Shown here piece by piece: positions 52,632 through 63,980 of a stretch of 64,000 bases of DNA. The number at the start of each line of letters is the position of its first letter. The stretch's first letter is position 1. Both the position numbers and the translations under genes were made by a program. The notes beneath the pieces were generated by a model. The model had not been told where the DNA came from and made no database searches. It saw only the letters and a program-made list of their open reading frames with translations. Origin of the DNA: Syncephalastrum monosporum B8922 (Eukaryota; Mucoromycota; Mucoromycetes; Mucorales; Syncephalastraceae); contig JNEN01001200.1 of the NCBI GenBank assembly GCA_000697355.1, forward strand, positions 62,001 through 126,000. The letters are read 5' to 3'.

Positions 52632-53612
52632 TCAACAGGCAGCATCAGCTGCAGTGGTAGGAAGGGTAGCGGAAGCAGTAGTAGTAGATGCAGGAAGAGG
52701 AGGACCATTTTGAGGATGAGAATGAGCATAAGAAGGAGGAGGAGCAATGGGTTTTGTGGTGAGTTTGGATGCAAACGAGGTAGGAGCCAAAGGAACATCT
52801 TTGCTCTCGCCTCCCAAAGGTGATACGACCAGTTCAGAAAAGGCAGTCGTTATGTTGATGGGTGATTTTGCAGGCGGAGCAACAGCTGCCGAGGATGGTG
52901 TAGTAGTAGAACTGGTAGTATTAGTAGTCGTAGTAGTAGTAATCGTGTTCTCTCTTGTTGAGATAGGACGTTCGTCGGGGGTCACAGGCGGAGAGGCGTT
53001 GCACAGGGACACGGTGACGGGAGTCGCCACGAGCATGGCAGACGACGACGGAGAAGAAGAATCCTTTCCACTCAACGAGGACGTAGAGGACGGAGGCGAC
53101 GTAGTTTGCAAGGTTTGAATGAGGAAATCAGGCTGTACATTGAGAAGCTTGCGCAAGTAATCAGGTGATGGGCCGGATGGGCTGGTCATGGTCATCGGGT
53201 CTGTCGCAGCAGTCGTCGCTGTTCCCGTGCTTCGACTAGCACCGATCCGATTAGGATATGTGTTCTGCTGATACTTGCTTTGTCGTCGTCCTCGATGCCA
53301 GCGTTCCTCCTTTGGTGTTTGTAATGGTTCGAGCGGGCTCGTGATACTGCTCGAAGAGCCGCTCGTTGTGCTCTGTGTTGTTGCCGTCGCAACCGAGTCA
53401 AGCACTCCCATCCATCCAATGCCGGCGCCACTATGTAGACAACAAAGGATCGAGTGAGTAAGATCAGATAGACTAAACATGCACAAATATAAATATTCGA
53501 TGTACCTTTGTTCCCATTCTGTCCCCATCTTCTGCATGACGAGCTCCAGCTGCTCGCGCTGCTTCTCGAGCTCCTCCAGACTTTGATCATAGTCCGATAG
53601 GGATTTTTCCAT
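52632..53612 (-). CDS. Uncharacterised Ser/Thr-rich protein with short N-terminal coiled coil
   Basis: Not recognised. Two exons, 53612-53506 and 53430-52632, give 301 residues from the ATG at 53612. Residues ~4-32 (YDQSLEELEKQREQLELVMQ) form a coiled coil, followed across the junction by TEWEQSGAGIGWMGVLDS. The rest is Ser/Thr/Pro-rich, with PSPDYLRKLLNVQPDFLIQ and poly-Thr. The same frame stays open upstream to about 53790 without ATG. A 19-nt candidate first exon at 54254-54236 (MWNVHQ) with a GTAAGG donor joins in frame to an acceptor ending at 53741, adding about 49 residues. I kept the simpler start because nothing confirms the extension. It lies among regulators, but no DNA-binding domain is visible. 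Confidence 0.5.
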   Translation of the reverse strand: MEKSLSDYDQSLEELEKQREQLELVMQKMGTEWEQRYIEYLYLCMFSLSDLTHSILCCLHSGAGIGWMGVLDSVATATTQSTTSGSSSSITSPLEPLQTPKEERWHRGRRQSKYQQNTYPNRIGASRSTGTATTAATDPMTMTSPSGPSPDYLRKLLNVQPDFLIQTLQTTSPPSSTSSLSGKDSSSPSSSAMLVATPVTVSLCNASPPVTPDERPISTRENTITTTTTTNTTSSTTTPSSAAVAPPAKSPINITTAFSELVVSPLGGESKDVPLAPTSFASKLTTKPIAPPPSYAHSHPQNGPPLPASTTTASATLPTTAADAAC

Positions 53613-54865
53613 CGATGAGCGATTGCCTGGTGCACGGTGAAATACGTGTGGTGTATTGGATGTATTGTGAAGGCGGAGATGGTGATGAAAATCAACAATA
53701 GCGAGATAAAGCGTATCGGGAGGTATATGAATTTCTTTTTCTTCACAAGGAAAAAGAAAGAGTAAGGGGTACGCCCAAGGGCTGTATCAAGGAGATACAA
53801 GTAAAAAGAGTAAAAGAGATATTGAAAAAGAAAAACAAGAAAGAAGGAGCGAAAAAAGAGAGTGGTGTGTTTTAAAAAACTTTTTGGGCCCAAGCAGCAT
53901 GGATGGAAAAAGTCTAAAATTCTGCATAGATACCCTCAGGTTTTCCCCAGACTTGCCATTGGTGCAAATCAAATGCAAGCCTACAAAATAGGTGGGTCCT
54001 CGTGAGTGGCAAAGACGGGAGGCCTTCCGGGTAGGACCCCATGGACCCCAAACATACTCACCGCGCATACCTTCTGTTTTGGAACCTGGACCGTGCGTCT
54101 TGAACTCATATCATGCTTGATGGCGTTTGACCGGGTCCCAAAAAAAGCGTGACTTTGCCTCTGTTACAGTTGCAAGCGAATGCGCGTTAATTCCCTCCCT
54201 CGTCCGTCTGTCTATCTACCGTAGATCAGCCTTACCTTGATGAACATTCCACATAGCAATATTCCTTTGAGCAGGAGCTTTCTTGCGGCATTTCAAATCA
54301 CCAGAGAAACATATTAGCCAAAGACGAAATATGACCTTATTTTACATCCTTCGTGCGATCTGAGTGGTGTTCTTTGCATTCGAGAAAAAAACGTCTTGGA
54401 ACACCGGCATCTCAATCCTTCGTATAGCCAACACCTCTCTGCTTGCGGTATATGATTTCTTTTCCCCATGCAGTTAGTGGCATCCGATGCTATCTTACAC
54501 CGCTACTTACCTCTTATGAATACACGCATCAGGATGCGCGTGTACAGCTCGGTTGGCGGAAAGGGTGCCTTTTCCATTACATGTCATGGGGATAGAGACA
54601 TGTGAATTGATGTGCAAGTGCGCTGGGCCCGTATCCCCTTTTGACCCGTGAACAGACGGTGGATGAACCTTATCACAGGGCTTTGGGGATACAGACTCTC
54701 CCATTGACCTCATCGCGAATATAAAGAGTTCGACCCCATGAATGCATGCGTGCATGAACTCAACAAAATAAATATGAGGCTGAGAAAATTGAAAATTTAT
54801 AGGATCATGGGAAAAAATATATAGGCACTAAAGAAAAAGGAAAGGAAAAAGAAAAGAAAATTTCT
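53613..54865. other. Intergenic region / possible 5' part of the gene at 52632
   Basis: No independent gene seen. A possible tiny first exon lies at 54236-54254. The left part is purine-rich on the plus strand. Confidence 0.45.
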
Positions 54866-56176
54866 CTAAGGTTGGGTGCTGTTGACTTGACGGGCCAGTT
54901 CGGCAGCGTCAAGGACGGTCCGAAGAAGGCTGCAACGGTGCTCAAGCATATTAAGGAAGCCTTGCATCTGGTCGCGGTTCATCTGAACCAAGAGCGACAA
55001 GAACTTGCTGTCCTCGGTCTCCATGGCGGGAGCCTTGGCTTCCTCTTGGGCGGATGGCAGCGGCGACGCGGACAGAGACGGGCTCGTGGCAGGCGAGATC
55101 ACGTTCGGTGACGGGTCCTCTTCGACGAAAGCTTCGCCAGGGAACATGGTCACATCGCATTCATCCTGCCAGTCGCGGCGGCGGCGCTGGATCTTGGTCT
55201 TGCGCATCTCGATGGGCCGGTCGCGGTGGTGAAGGCGCGCGTAAAGGCCGCAGGCATTGCATACCGGCTCGCCCTTGTCGTTCTTGCGCCACAATGGAGT
55301 CTGGGTCTGGTGGCAATTGACGCACTCAGTGGTGGACATGGATGAGGGCTGTTGTTCTTCTTCGTCCTCCTCTTTCTTGGCTGGGGAAGGCGTCTGAGGA
55401 CGTTGTTGCAGCAGTGGCAGCGTAGCGATCACAGACATCATGGGCATGTTGGAGCAGTACGGGTGCGTACGCAGCGCAGCCGAGGAAGTCTTGTGGCGCA
55501 CATGGAGCGGCCGGTGGTGGTTGTACTGCTTGTAGTACAGACCACAGGCGTTGCAGAGGGTGTGCGCACGATCAGGCGTACGGCGCCACAGCGGTGTCTT
55601 GGTCACCTTGCAGTTGAAGCACTCTAGCTTACGGGCCGGCCGGCTCTTGTGCGTGTTGATCGTGATCGGCACCGTCGTTTGGCCGTGCGGGAGCTGCTTC
55701 TTCTTTGGCGCCTTGTTCGGCAGCGAAGGCGACGCAGCTTCCTGCGCCGGCGGAGAGAGTAGCATAGCTGTATCCTCGGACTGGTTGTAGTGCTCCTGCA
55801 CGATGGTGAAAGCCTGTTGCTGCTGCTGCTGCTGCTGCTGTTGTTGTTGTTGTTGTTCCTCCTGCTGCTGCTGCTGTTGATGTCGTTGGAGTTGCTGCTC
55901 AAGCTGCTCAGGCGGAAGCATCAGGTCTGGCACAAAGAGGCCATTAAGAAAATCATCCTGCAAGAGCGAGCTGGGCGGTGAATCATCTTGAAAGCTAGCA
56001 GAGGAGGTGGAGGTCGGAGAAGAACCAACGGAGGAAGGGGAGGAGTAGATATTGTTGGAGTCGCCCAAGTTCGAGTCCTTGAACAGGCCGGCCAGAAAGT
56101 CATCAGAGATGGCGGGCTGCTCCTCGAACGGGGCGAGAAAATTCAAAAGTGGGTCGATAGTGCTGTCTGGATTCAT
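54866..56176 (-). CDS. GATA-type transcription factor with two zinc fingers
   Basis: A 436-aa single-exon regulator. Finger 1 (about residues 187-212) is C-x2-C-x18-C-x2-C: CFNC, TPLWRRTPD, CNACGLYYK. Finger 2 (about 286-310) is C-x2-C-x17-C-x2-C: CVNC, TPLWRKNDKGEPVCNACGL, followed by a basic tail MRKTKIQRRRRD that normally contacts DNA. The N-terminus is acidic with a poly-Gln run; the C-terminus is a predicted helix (QMNRDQMQGFLNMLEHRC). Two GATA fingers recall the fungal iron regulators SreA/Urbs1/Fep1, but the four-Cys iron-sensing region expected between fingers is missing: only one Cys (YCSN) lies there. A nitrogen, light or developmental role is as likely. The start is the first in-frame ATG; a 5' leader of several hundred bases is likely. 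Confidence 0.88.
   Translation of the reverse strand: MNPDSTIDPLLNFLAPFEEQPAISDDFLAGLFKDSNLGDSNNIYSSPSSVGSSPTSTSSASFQDDSPPSSLLQDDFLNGLFVPDLMLPPEQLEQQLQRHQQQQQQEEQQQQQQQQQQQQQQAFTIVQEHYNQSEDTAMLLSPPAQEAASPSLPNKAPKKKQLPHGQTTVPITINTHKSRPARKLECFNCKVTKTPLWRRTPDRAHTLCNACGLYYKQYNHHRPLHVRHKTSSAALRTHPYCSNMPMMSVIATLPLLQQRPQTPSPAKKEEDEEEQQPSSMSTTECVNCHQTQTPLWRKNDKGEPVCNACGLYARLHHRDRPIEMRKTKIQRRRRDWQDECDVTMFPGEAFVEEDPSPNVISPATSPSLSASPLPSAQEEAKAPAMETEDSKFLSLLVQMNRDQMQGFLNMLEHRCSLLRTVLDAAELARQVNSTQP
55812..55893 (-). repeat. CAG/CAA tracts encoding poly-Gln in the GATA factor
   Basis: Two glutamine runs separated by Glu-Glu, made of mixed CAG and CAA codons, in the N-terminal activation-type region. Confidence 0.8.
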
Positions 56177-57459
56177 TGTTTGTGGTGCTGTTGGTGCTGT
56201 ATGGCGTGCTGCGTGTGGTGGTGGCAATGCGGTGGTTATTTGCTGCTGATTTGTAATAGTATAGTCTTGTAGTTGTTCTCTTGCTTGGGGGCGGTTTTCT
56301 GTATCAATCGACGTCGTTTCCTACGTGCTTTCCGTTGAACATGTAATAGTAGGCCATGGTTACTTATAAATGGGGGTTTCAAGAAATACAAAGCGTTTGC
56401 TTCTTGGGGGTCTTTGGATTAATTAAATAAAAAAAAAGAGGGAAAAAAGACGAGTGGTTAGAACTTGGTGTGCATCTTTAACAACGATGCACTTTGGGAA
56501 CAATAAAAAGGGTGTGTGGGTGTGTGAAAGGTTACAAAAATAATAAAATAAGATAGAAAAAGCAGGTTTGGTTATTGGGGAGCAAGGCCAAAAAGCAGCG
56601 TTGGGGAAAGAAAAAGAGAAAGACAAACGGTGTTCAAAACACGTATCAGGGACTATTTTAAAAGATTTTCACGCGGAGTTGGAAACATGACTCAATCGTT
56701 TACTATTGGATCTCTCCAACGTGCCTTGCTGACAAAATTTATAGCCTCGACTGCCTGATAAGGTTTTCACATCCCATTGCTTGTACCTTTTGCGTTACGC
56801 TTGTGCTTCCTCACATGTAAATGCTTCTTGCACCTTGACATTAACGTAGGCACATTCTAGATGCATTTGGTTGGTGACTGCTCCAGCGCTATTGAATCTA
56901 TTTTATTCACGTCACGAACGAAAAAGATCGACCCGCAGATGCACATCTTAGCAATTTTTCGGAGCAGAGAAAAGATAAGTCGGGGACAGCAGGAAGAATT
57001 GGCACTCATTGTCTCCGCGCACCAAATATACCCGCTCCAGCCCGCTTCGACAGATTCCGCTTCAGATGCGCGTGTACGTCAGACGGCGCGCACAAGCGCG
57101 TCTGTTTGTCAGCAGTAACCCGGGGTGGGAGGGGGGTCTCAATCGGTGATCCAAGGGTGTCGCCTCTCTGTTACTCGCGACGTAAGCAATCGAGGCTAAT
57201 ACACGCCACTGACAAACGCAGGACCCAGCAATGACCAGCTTATTGTCAAGGCCCAAGCCGAATAGCGCGATCTTTTATGTTTGTCAAAAGACAGCCATCC
57301 TGCGCACGACAGGCGCAGCATTTGTACTTACATTATATGTGGGTATACCTCAATACCATCAGATCGATCATTGGTTTTTGATGGGTAATCATGCACGTCA
57401 AGGGCATTGTATTTTCTATCTTTTCTAACCAGAGAAAGAGAGGTTTAAATTCATGCTTT
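56177..57459. other. Intergenic region (1.3 kb)
   Basis: No gene seen. Two minus-strand TATA-like elements (near 56361-56368 and 56737-56746) may serve the GATA gene. The right half is unremarkable. Confidence 0.5.
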
Positions 57460-58547
57460 CTAGTCGCTATCACTGTCATCTTCACTACTATCCGCTGGAC
57501 GTTCTTCCAGGCCCTCGATACTGAACTCGTTGTCCTTGGTCTCTTCGCCATCTACGGTCTCACCGCGTTCTTCAGCGATGCGCTGCTTTTTGTCTCGGAG
57601 TCGCTTGAGCATATTTTTGGCAGTGGTAAAGACGCCGCCGGTGCTTGCGCCACATGCATAGCATTTGGGTGACGTCCGTTGATGGTCTATCGCGCATTTT
57701 TCGCAGAAATAATGACCGCACTTTGTGACCACCGGGTCCTTGAATTCTTCACGACAAAGCAAGCAAGCAAACGGCAGCTCTTCATCCGAATCATCCTCGT
57801 CGGATACGGCATATTTGTTGGGATCAGTCGATCCAAACGTGGATTTGTTTCTCTGTGCCTCTTCCCACTCCTGCTCGAGCTGCCAACCCGTTTTGTAATC
57901 GCCGCGATCATGCAAAAAGATACACGAGTCACCATAGCCACAGAACCCGGTTTCTGCACAGATAATAGGTTAGTCTCTGTCTTTCTCCTTTGTTTTGCAT
58001 CGATCGATGTGTAGCTATATATACCTTTATAATCCTTGCATACATCGGGCTGGTAATCGAAGCGCGCAGTGACACGCAAGTTGGCTGGTGCTCGCTGAGG
58101 GCCCACCGACATTTTCGAGTTCTTCTGGCCAGACGCACCTGGTTTTCTGTCGTTCTTCCTCTTGCGTAATTCGGCAGCCTCGAGCTCCCACTCGGTGGAA
58201 TAACGGGTGGCATCTTCCTTTTGAACCTTGGCCGATCGATCGGCAGCGTACCGAACCCCGATCGCACTCTCCTCCTCGCCTTCTTCGTCATCGTCATCCT
58301 GACCTTGGTGTCGGCGTCTGCGGCGTGTGCTCTGCACAAAGGGCGTCGACGCCGTCTTGCGTTCTTTCGTCACCACTTCTGAAGCAACTGCTTCTCCGTC
58401 GTCATCGTCGTCGTCATCGCTGTCAGCTGGCTTTCGTGTGTTTAATGCGTCGCTTCCTCGTTTGCGGAAGTTCTTCTTGGCTCGCTTCTTAAAGAAGGGA
58501 ACAGCATTCGTCGTTGCGTTGATCTGCGTTGTCTCTGAATCGCCCAT
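57460..58547 (-). CDS. CWC24: Cwc24/RNF113A-type splicing factor (CCCH + RING)
   Basis: A 338-aa nuclear protein in two exons, 58547-58025 and 57953-57460. The N-terminus is charged and disordered with Asp runs. The CCCH finger (C-x8-C-x5-C-x3-H: [20 protein letters not shown]) is assembled across the intron, followed by DRGDYKTGWQLEQEWEE, typical of the family. The RING finger is complete: CLLCREEF, CGHYFCEKC, CYACG (C3HC4). The end is acidic (SSEDDSDSD). In yeast, Cwc24 binds the 5' splice site before the first catalytic step; the animal RNF113A is also a ubiquitin ligase. The domain order and length match. The start ATG is the first in frame and preceded by a stop-rich region. Confidence 0.93.
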
Positions 58548-60022
58548 GAAGACTATGAGAAGTGCTAAAGAAACAAACTAGACACTACGTCTCTCTCTCT
58601 CGCTCTTGTCCTGCTGCGAAATTTTTCAAAGCCCGCAGCTCGTTTGTGATTGGACACGTTTAAACAGGTTCAACGATGGAACATGATGGATATCGTTCTT
58701 GCATACAGCAACATTATTAATAATGGGACATCACAAAAAAAACGCAAATGTAGGAATGACTCGGCCTTTTGATATTATCTCTTTCTTGCCGATGAAGAAC
58801 AAGTTTTACCCTCAGAAAGTGAATATTGATTGTATTATATCAGGCCCCAAGGAAGCAACATATAAAAAAGAAGGGTAATAAAAGTTAGGCACTTGTTACA
58901 GAGAAAGAGAAAAAGTCATGGATCCGCACGGCCGACAATTGATCGAAAGCGTAAGAAGTGAAAAATGAACTTTTGATAAAAGGCATGCACCATGTCGCCC
59001 TGTAACTCCTCCTTTTCTGCTTTCTGCATGCTGGCAACCAGTTGTTGTTTATATCCTGTGTATCAACTGCACGATGAGCGTGACACTACCCGACGATGTC
59101 TTTATATATCTCTTCATTTCATCTCACATCACGAAAAGTAGAGCACGCGCGTATGTTTGTTGGTTGAACGAAAAAAATTTTTTGGGGGGATGGGAGGGGA
59201 GACACATCGAGGAGTAACAGACAAAAGTGGAGAAACAGAGGCTCGGAGCTCCCGTCCGGGACGACACGCGCATTCAACGCACACGACGCACACGACGCAC
59301 ACACATACACACATACACACATACACATACACATACACGTACACGTACACACACAAACATAAATCATCCTCGTAAATATATCAGACAAACAGGAACGCAT
59401 GTCTACCTGCAGCCCTTGACAACAACAGAGTTTCTATTTTGCAAGACGAAAGAAAAGGTGACTTGAAGCTCGTGTCGAGTGCATCCAACATCAAAAAGGT
59501 AAATTTTACGACGAGAACAACAACTCCCAAAAGAAACACGTTGTACTACAATGACGGAGGCACAGACGAACACAATATCGTCGCCCGTCCGTTTGTGCGA
59601 CGCTCGGTTTTCGTTCGTATGAAGATGAGAAATGACAGTCGCCGTATTATCTTTTGTCCCTGCTATCATGTGCATAGCGTGATGTCATAGGTGCGTCACT
59701 ACTTGTTTTTATTTTTATATTTTGAAATAGCAGAGCATGAGTATGTAAAAACGAATATACAGATGAGGAGGACATAAGCATATGAGATCCTCCCTTGGGT
59801 TGCAAGGTGTGTACAACTTTTTTTCTTTTGGAGGGAAGAGTGTGCTACAGAGCGAGCGAGTGAGAGAGGGCATGGTACATATACATGGGGTGGAGAGGGC
59901 TTTTGGATGAATAAAAAGAGGAATATGAAAATAATAGTTGCACCCTCTTGCTTTTCTTGCGTTCATAGAGAGCAACAGAAAAGTAGAAAGGCGGATATGA
60001 GTGTAACAAAAAACAAGAAAAC
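58548..60022. other. Intergenic region (1.5 kb)
   Basis: No gene seen. A CA-type repeat (CACACATA, CACGTA) occupies about 59277-59353 and makes the open frames here low complexity. Confidence 0.5.
59277..59353. repeat. CA-rich microsatellite
   Basis: Degenerate tandem ACACAT/ACACGT units on the plus strand. Confidence 0.8.
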
Positions 60023-61351
60023 TTAATAGAAGCCGCCCAGTGTCATAGTCGGATGCATCTGGTTGTAGGCTTGTTGGAACTGGTGTGCCTGGAACGGTTG
60101 GGCAGCCGCGGCAGCCGCGGCTGCAGCCGCTGCCGCCTGCTGATGCTGGAACACCTGCTGCTGCTGGTGTTCATGCTGGCTTTGCTGTTGGCGATGCTGC
60201 TTGACCATTTCATCGGCGGCTTTCTTCGCTGCTTCACGTTCCTTCTTTTGTCGTCGCCACTCTTTCCGCATCTCTTTAAACTCGGAAGGGTGTCTTTTCG
60301 GGCCCTATTTAAAGCATATACCGATGTGAGTTACAAGCAAAATCACCATTTTTGCAGATAGAAAACTTACGTGTTTCTGCATGCTCACGTGAGCATTCAA
60401 ATGGTTGAGCGTGCCATAAGACTTGGTGCATCCCGGCCAATTGCAATGATACAGTCGCTCGATCTCGTCGTAACGCCGGCGTGGCCGCTTTTTCTGATTT
60501 GTGCCTGGAATGGCGACAAAGGAATATATCTTATCTGCAGAGGATGTGCTCGACTCGGAGGGAAGTCGCATCCGTCTGCCTTCCTCTCCGTATTTCATGT
60601 ACCCCTCGGCTGCAGCCGTGGCCGAGGCAGCGGCCATGGCCGCTGCTGCAGTGGCGGGATCCGATGACACGGCACTGAGACCAGCGGAAGGTGCTTGGAG
60701 CGAGGTATACATGCCAGTGGTGTCGAGCGGCATCATTGACTGGTCCATAAGCGGAAGTGTGGTCGGAGGGACGAAGAGATCGGTGGATGCCATATTGGGT
60801 GGCGAGGTGTTGTTGGCTGCAGCAGCCGCGACAGCCGCGGCCTGTGCAGCTTGTTGTGCTGCGTGTGGATGGTGCATCATGCCGTTGGTCGTCGTGGTAG
60901 TAGGGCCGAGGCTGTAATCGCCAAAGTACACGGGCGGCTGGGAGACGGAGAACCCGCTCACTGCTGCGGCGGCGGCAGCGGCAGCTGCTTGCGACGTCGC
61001 GGTACTCATCATGTTTTTATCAGTCGGGGCAGTCGTTGCGAGAGAGGAGGGCGCGGTGGTGAGAGAAGTGGGGACAGAAGTGGAGGTTGTGGCGGTGTGA
61101 ACAGTGGCAGCAGCGGCCATGGCGGCAGATGTTGCTGCATTTGTGGCAGCGGTGGAGTTATCCGGAAGAAGGTGGGAGAGTGGTGGTAGCTGAGGCAGTT
61201 CGAGCTGGGTGAGATAGGATGCGTTCTGCTGTCGCCGCGTCAGAAGGTTCCCTTCTGCCGGAGCAGTCGATGTAGGAGATGTGCTTGAGACAGCGGTAGA
61301 CACGCTGCTTGGCGGATAGCTCAATGAATAGGCGGGTTCGGACTGCGCCAT
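60023..61351 (-). CDS. C2H2 zinc-finger regulator, paralogue B
   Basis: A 420-aa predicted transcription factor in two exons, 61351-60371 and 60304-60023. Like the gene at 49935-51117 it has an Ala/Ser/Thr-rich N-terminal region with the motif QLPPLSHLLP, the block IYSFVAIPGTNQKKRPRRRY, one finger C-x4-C-x12-H-x5-H (CNWPGC...LNHLNAHVSMQKH) and the basic helix GPKRHPSEFKEMRKEWRRQ. The intron interrupts at the same codon, right after the last His, in the same phase. It differs by a longer C-terminal tail with Gln and poly-Ala runs ending TMTLGGFY. The shared intron and motifs show the two arose by duplication. No target is inferable. Confidence 0.83.
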
Positions 61352-63734
61352 TGTGTGTGTGTGTTGATATGAGAGTGTAGAATATTTGGGTTATGGTAAG
61401 GTTTGGGATGGACCAAAGACGTTGGGTGAATTAGCTGGAGGGGGTGTGCCTGCTGGTGGTATATGGAAAAAGAGCAGAGGAAGGGAAAATAAAGGAGCAG
61501 AAAATCCTTTAAATTTCAAGGCACACAAGGCGGGCAAGTAAAAGGAAAAAAAAAAGAGTTTGCGGAGACTGAACGGTGAGCCTGTACATGACGTCAGATT
61601 CGTTTCGCCTTTCTTCCGGGCACCCTCGTTATAGTAAGTCCCATAAAAATTAAGGTTCATTCCCCCCAAATTTTATACACCTCCTTTGCCGACCATGTCC
61701 ATGCTGTTGCTTGGTTGCTTGGTTTGAGGCCTGTCCAACCTGTACAGCCCGAGAAGCAAAGAAGTCACTGCAGCTATCCCTTTCTGCCACTGTTTTTTAT
61801 CTATGACAGAAAATAAAGATAGACAGGTGGACTGTGAAAGACCCCAAAGAGACACAGATGTTTGGGGCGGCACATACACATCGTTTTGTTCTCCCTTATC
61901 GGTGGGAAATTGAAAATGATCGACGAGTAAGCATCGATTGCCCCGACCGCCCGTCGCCTTGCCCAGCTTCATTATTCGTTGCCCGCGCGTGTGCCCGCGC
62001 AGGCGCGCGTTCGAATGTAATAAACAAGTCCCGCAATAGAATTTCGCTCTGCCCTTCCTCGTTCGGTATGTTTGACAATCATCGAATACTGGGTCGATGC
62101 GTTTCTCTTTCATGTTCATGTAATCAACTTCCGATAATACTTCCCAGTTGGTCTCTATGACTCCATGTAGAAATATTTTTTGTCGAACCTGTTTTTTTTC
62201 TCGTCGTGTGATATCGCGCCACACGCACTCACACACACACTCCCATACACGCATGGAAAGAGAGAAATGAAAAAATAGAAATAATAATTTACAGCCCTGC
62301 TCTCTTAATCACACCGCTGCTCGTATATGAGTGGGCTGCACAGCCACCAGCAGGCCCGCATGTTTACCGGTGAAACAAGGAGGGTCATGTCGATCATTTT
62401 TTTTATTTGGTTGGTTTTTCATTTCTAAAAGGTCCTACTGGGCACAACGGGATCGTCGCCAAGAAGATTTTTATTTTACGTTACACAGTTACAAGTATTT
62501 GATTGGTGAATTCTCCCTTCGGTCTCCGAAGATCTCTTCCATTCGTCATGCCTCTTCCCGTTTTCTGCGACTTTTTTGTGACACAAATGAGCGATTCATC
62601 AGTGGCGCTTCTACATCCTTCCCCCCCCCCCCCTTTTTTTTTTTTTTTTTTTGCCCGGGATCAAAAGGAAAAGGAAATGTTACTTGTCGTCATTCAGCCA
62701 TCACGCCATGGGCAAGTGTGTATGCACTCCCATTGTCAGCAAGTTTATCTGGCTAGGACACACGACAGAAAGCCACATTGCACACACCACAGCACCCTAA
62801 CTATGAACTCAACTACCAACAAACCAGGTAACACCTCGAACTTTTTTTTCCTTCTGGTACACAAACGGACAGATTATTTCGACATACGACCTGTGCGCAC
62901 ATACACACCACAATTGTAAACATGTGCCTAGCCTTCTTGGCTTTACTTGCTTCACGTGGACAGGCAAATTCTAAGAGTGCGTCGGAAACCAGGGCCAGCA
63001 AAGTCACATCAGCCGTCGATCCCTTTCTCTGTCTGCTGCTAATCGTCATATCTTTTTTCCTCTCTGCTATCGCGACTCTTCTGATCTTTGATATGAATGC
63101 GAGACACTACCAAGCAGAACAGTAGTTTACGTGGAGCCAAAAATGAAAGGTCTCGGTTCACTCAGGGCCGCTCTGATCCGTACGCCGAAACGAAAGGGTC
63201 GATTCGGTTGCCAAGATCCCAGAGTAGTCTTTCATCTAAAACCTCACGCTTAAATATGAGAAGGAACGGTAGGTTCTCCGCTCGTGGGGCCTTTAGGAAT
63301 GCATAAGCTTTATCAGCTTCCTTTTGTTCCTCGTTCTAGGCAATGCAAGTTTATTTTCTTTTCAGGTACGCTTTACGTACCTTTATTTCTGCATAGCTCA
63401 AAAAAAAATTATAATCTGCTCAGTTCATTTTCCAGCAAAATACAACACAGCGTTCTGCCTTTGCAACATTTTTTTGCGTACTTCCCTCACAACTCCGAAG
63501 ACGGCTAATGCCCAGGAGCCGCGTTCTGGACTTTTTGACTTTTGCGCAATATAAAGGCATCGAGCTTACCATCTCGTTAGTCTCTTTAACATCTTCTTTC
63601 ACTTTTTCTCTTTTCCTTCGTTGTACACTACACCTTGCGCTGGTCGTACCCTTCCTCTTTCCTTTACAGCCACAGCCACAGCCACAAACCTTTCGTCGCC
63701 TCGATATCCAATACTGAACGCTTTCCCACCTATC
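61352..63734. other. Intergenic region (2.4 kb)
   Basis: No convincing gene. A C13/T19 homopolymer junction lies at 62621-62652. A minus-strand open frame of 193 codons (61673-62254) lacks motifs. TATAAAG at 63550-63556 probably serves the next gene. Confidence 0.5.
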
Positions 63735-63980
63735 ATGAAGTTCGCAGCCATACTCGTTACGATCTTCGTTGCCATCGTGGCTTCTGTCGCGGCTAGCACG
63801 ACGCAGCCCGCACGCCGCTCCCGTGCTGAACGTACGCTCCTGCGCAAGCGTGGTGGCAAGAGCAGCGGTACATCTGGTTCCTTTAGCGGTACTGGTACCT
63901 GGTTCATTCCTTCTACTGAAGGTGGCTCGGCCGGTGCCTGCGGCGGAAACAACAAAGACGACGCTCCTATTGTTGCTATG
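63735..63980 (+). CDS. Secreted double-psi beta-barrel (expansin/Raf-like) protein, first exon
   Basis: The first exon encodes 82 residues ending at a GTAAGA donor (63981); the rest is beyond the window. Residues 1-20 (KFAAILVTIFVAIVASVAA) are a signal peptide, followed by a basic pro-like stretch (RRSRAERTLLRKR). GTGTWFIPSTEGGSAGACGG is the start of the small DPBB domain found in fungal expansin-like proteins and in riboflavin aldehyde-forming enzyme relatives. Such proteins are secreted wall- or surface-associated; enzyme activity is doubtful for most. A TATA box (63550-63556) and C/T-rich leader precede it. Confidence 0.75.

Noticed and set aside
61673..62254. 193-codon minus-strand frame
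   Set aside because: Starts in a CA/GT repeat and has no recognisable domain; kept as intergenic.
62922..63125. Small plus-strand frame with a hydrophobic segment (67 codons)
   Set aside because: Looks like a mini membrane protein, but no promoter, homologue or splice context supports it.
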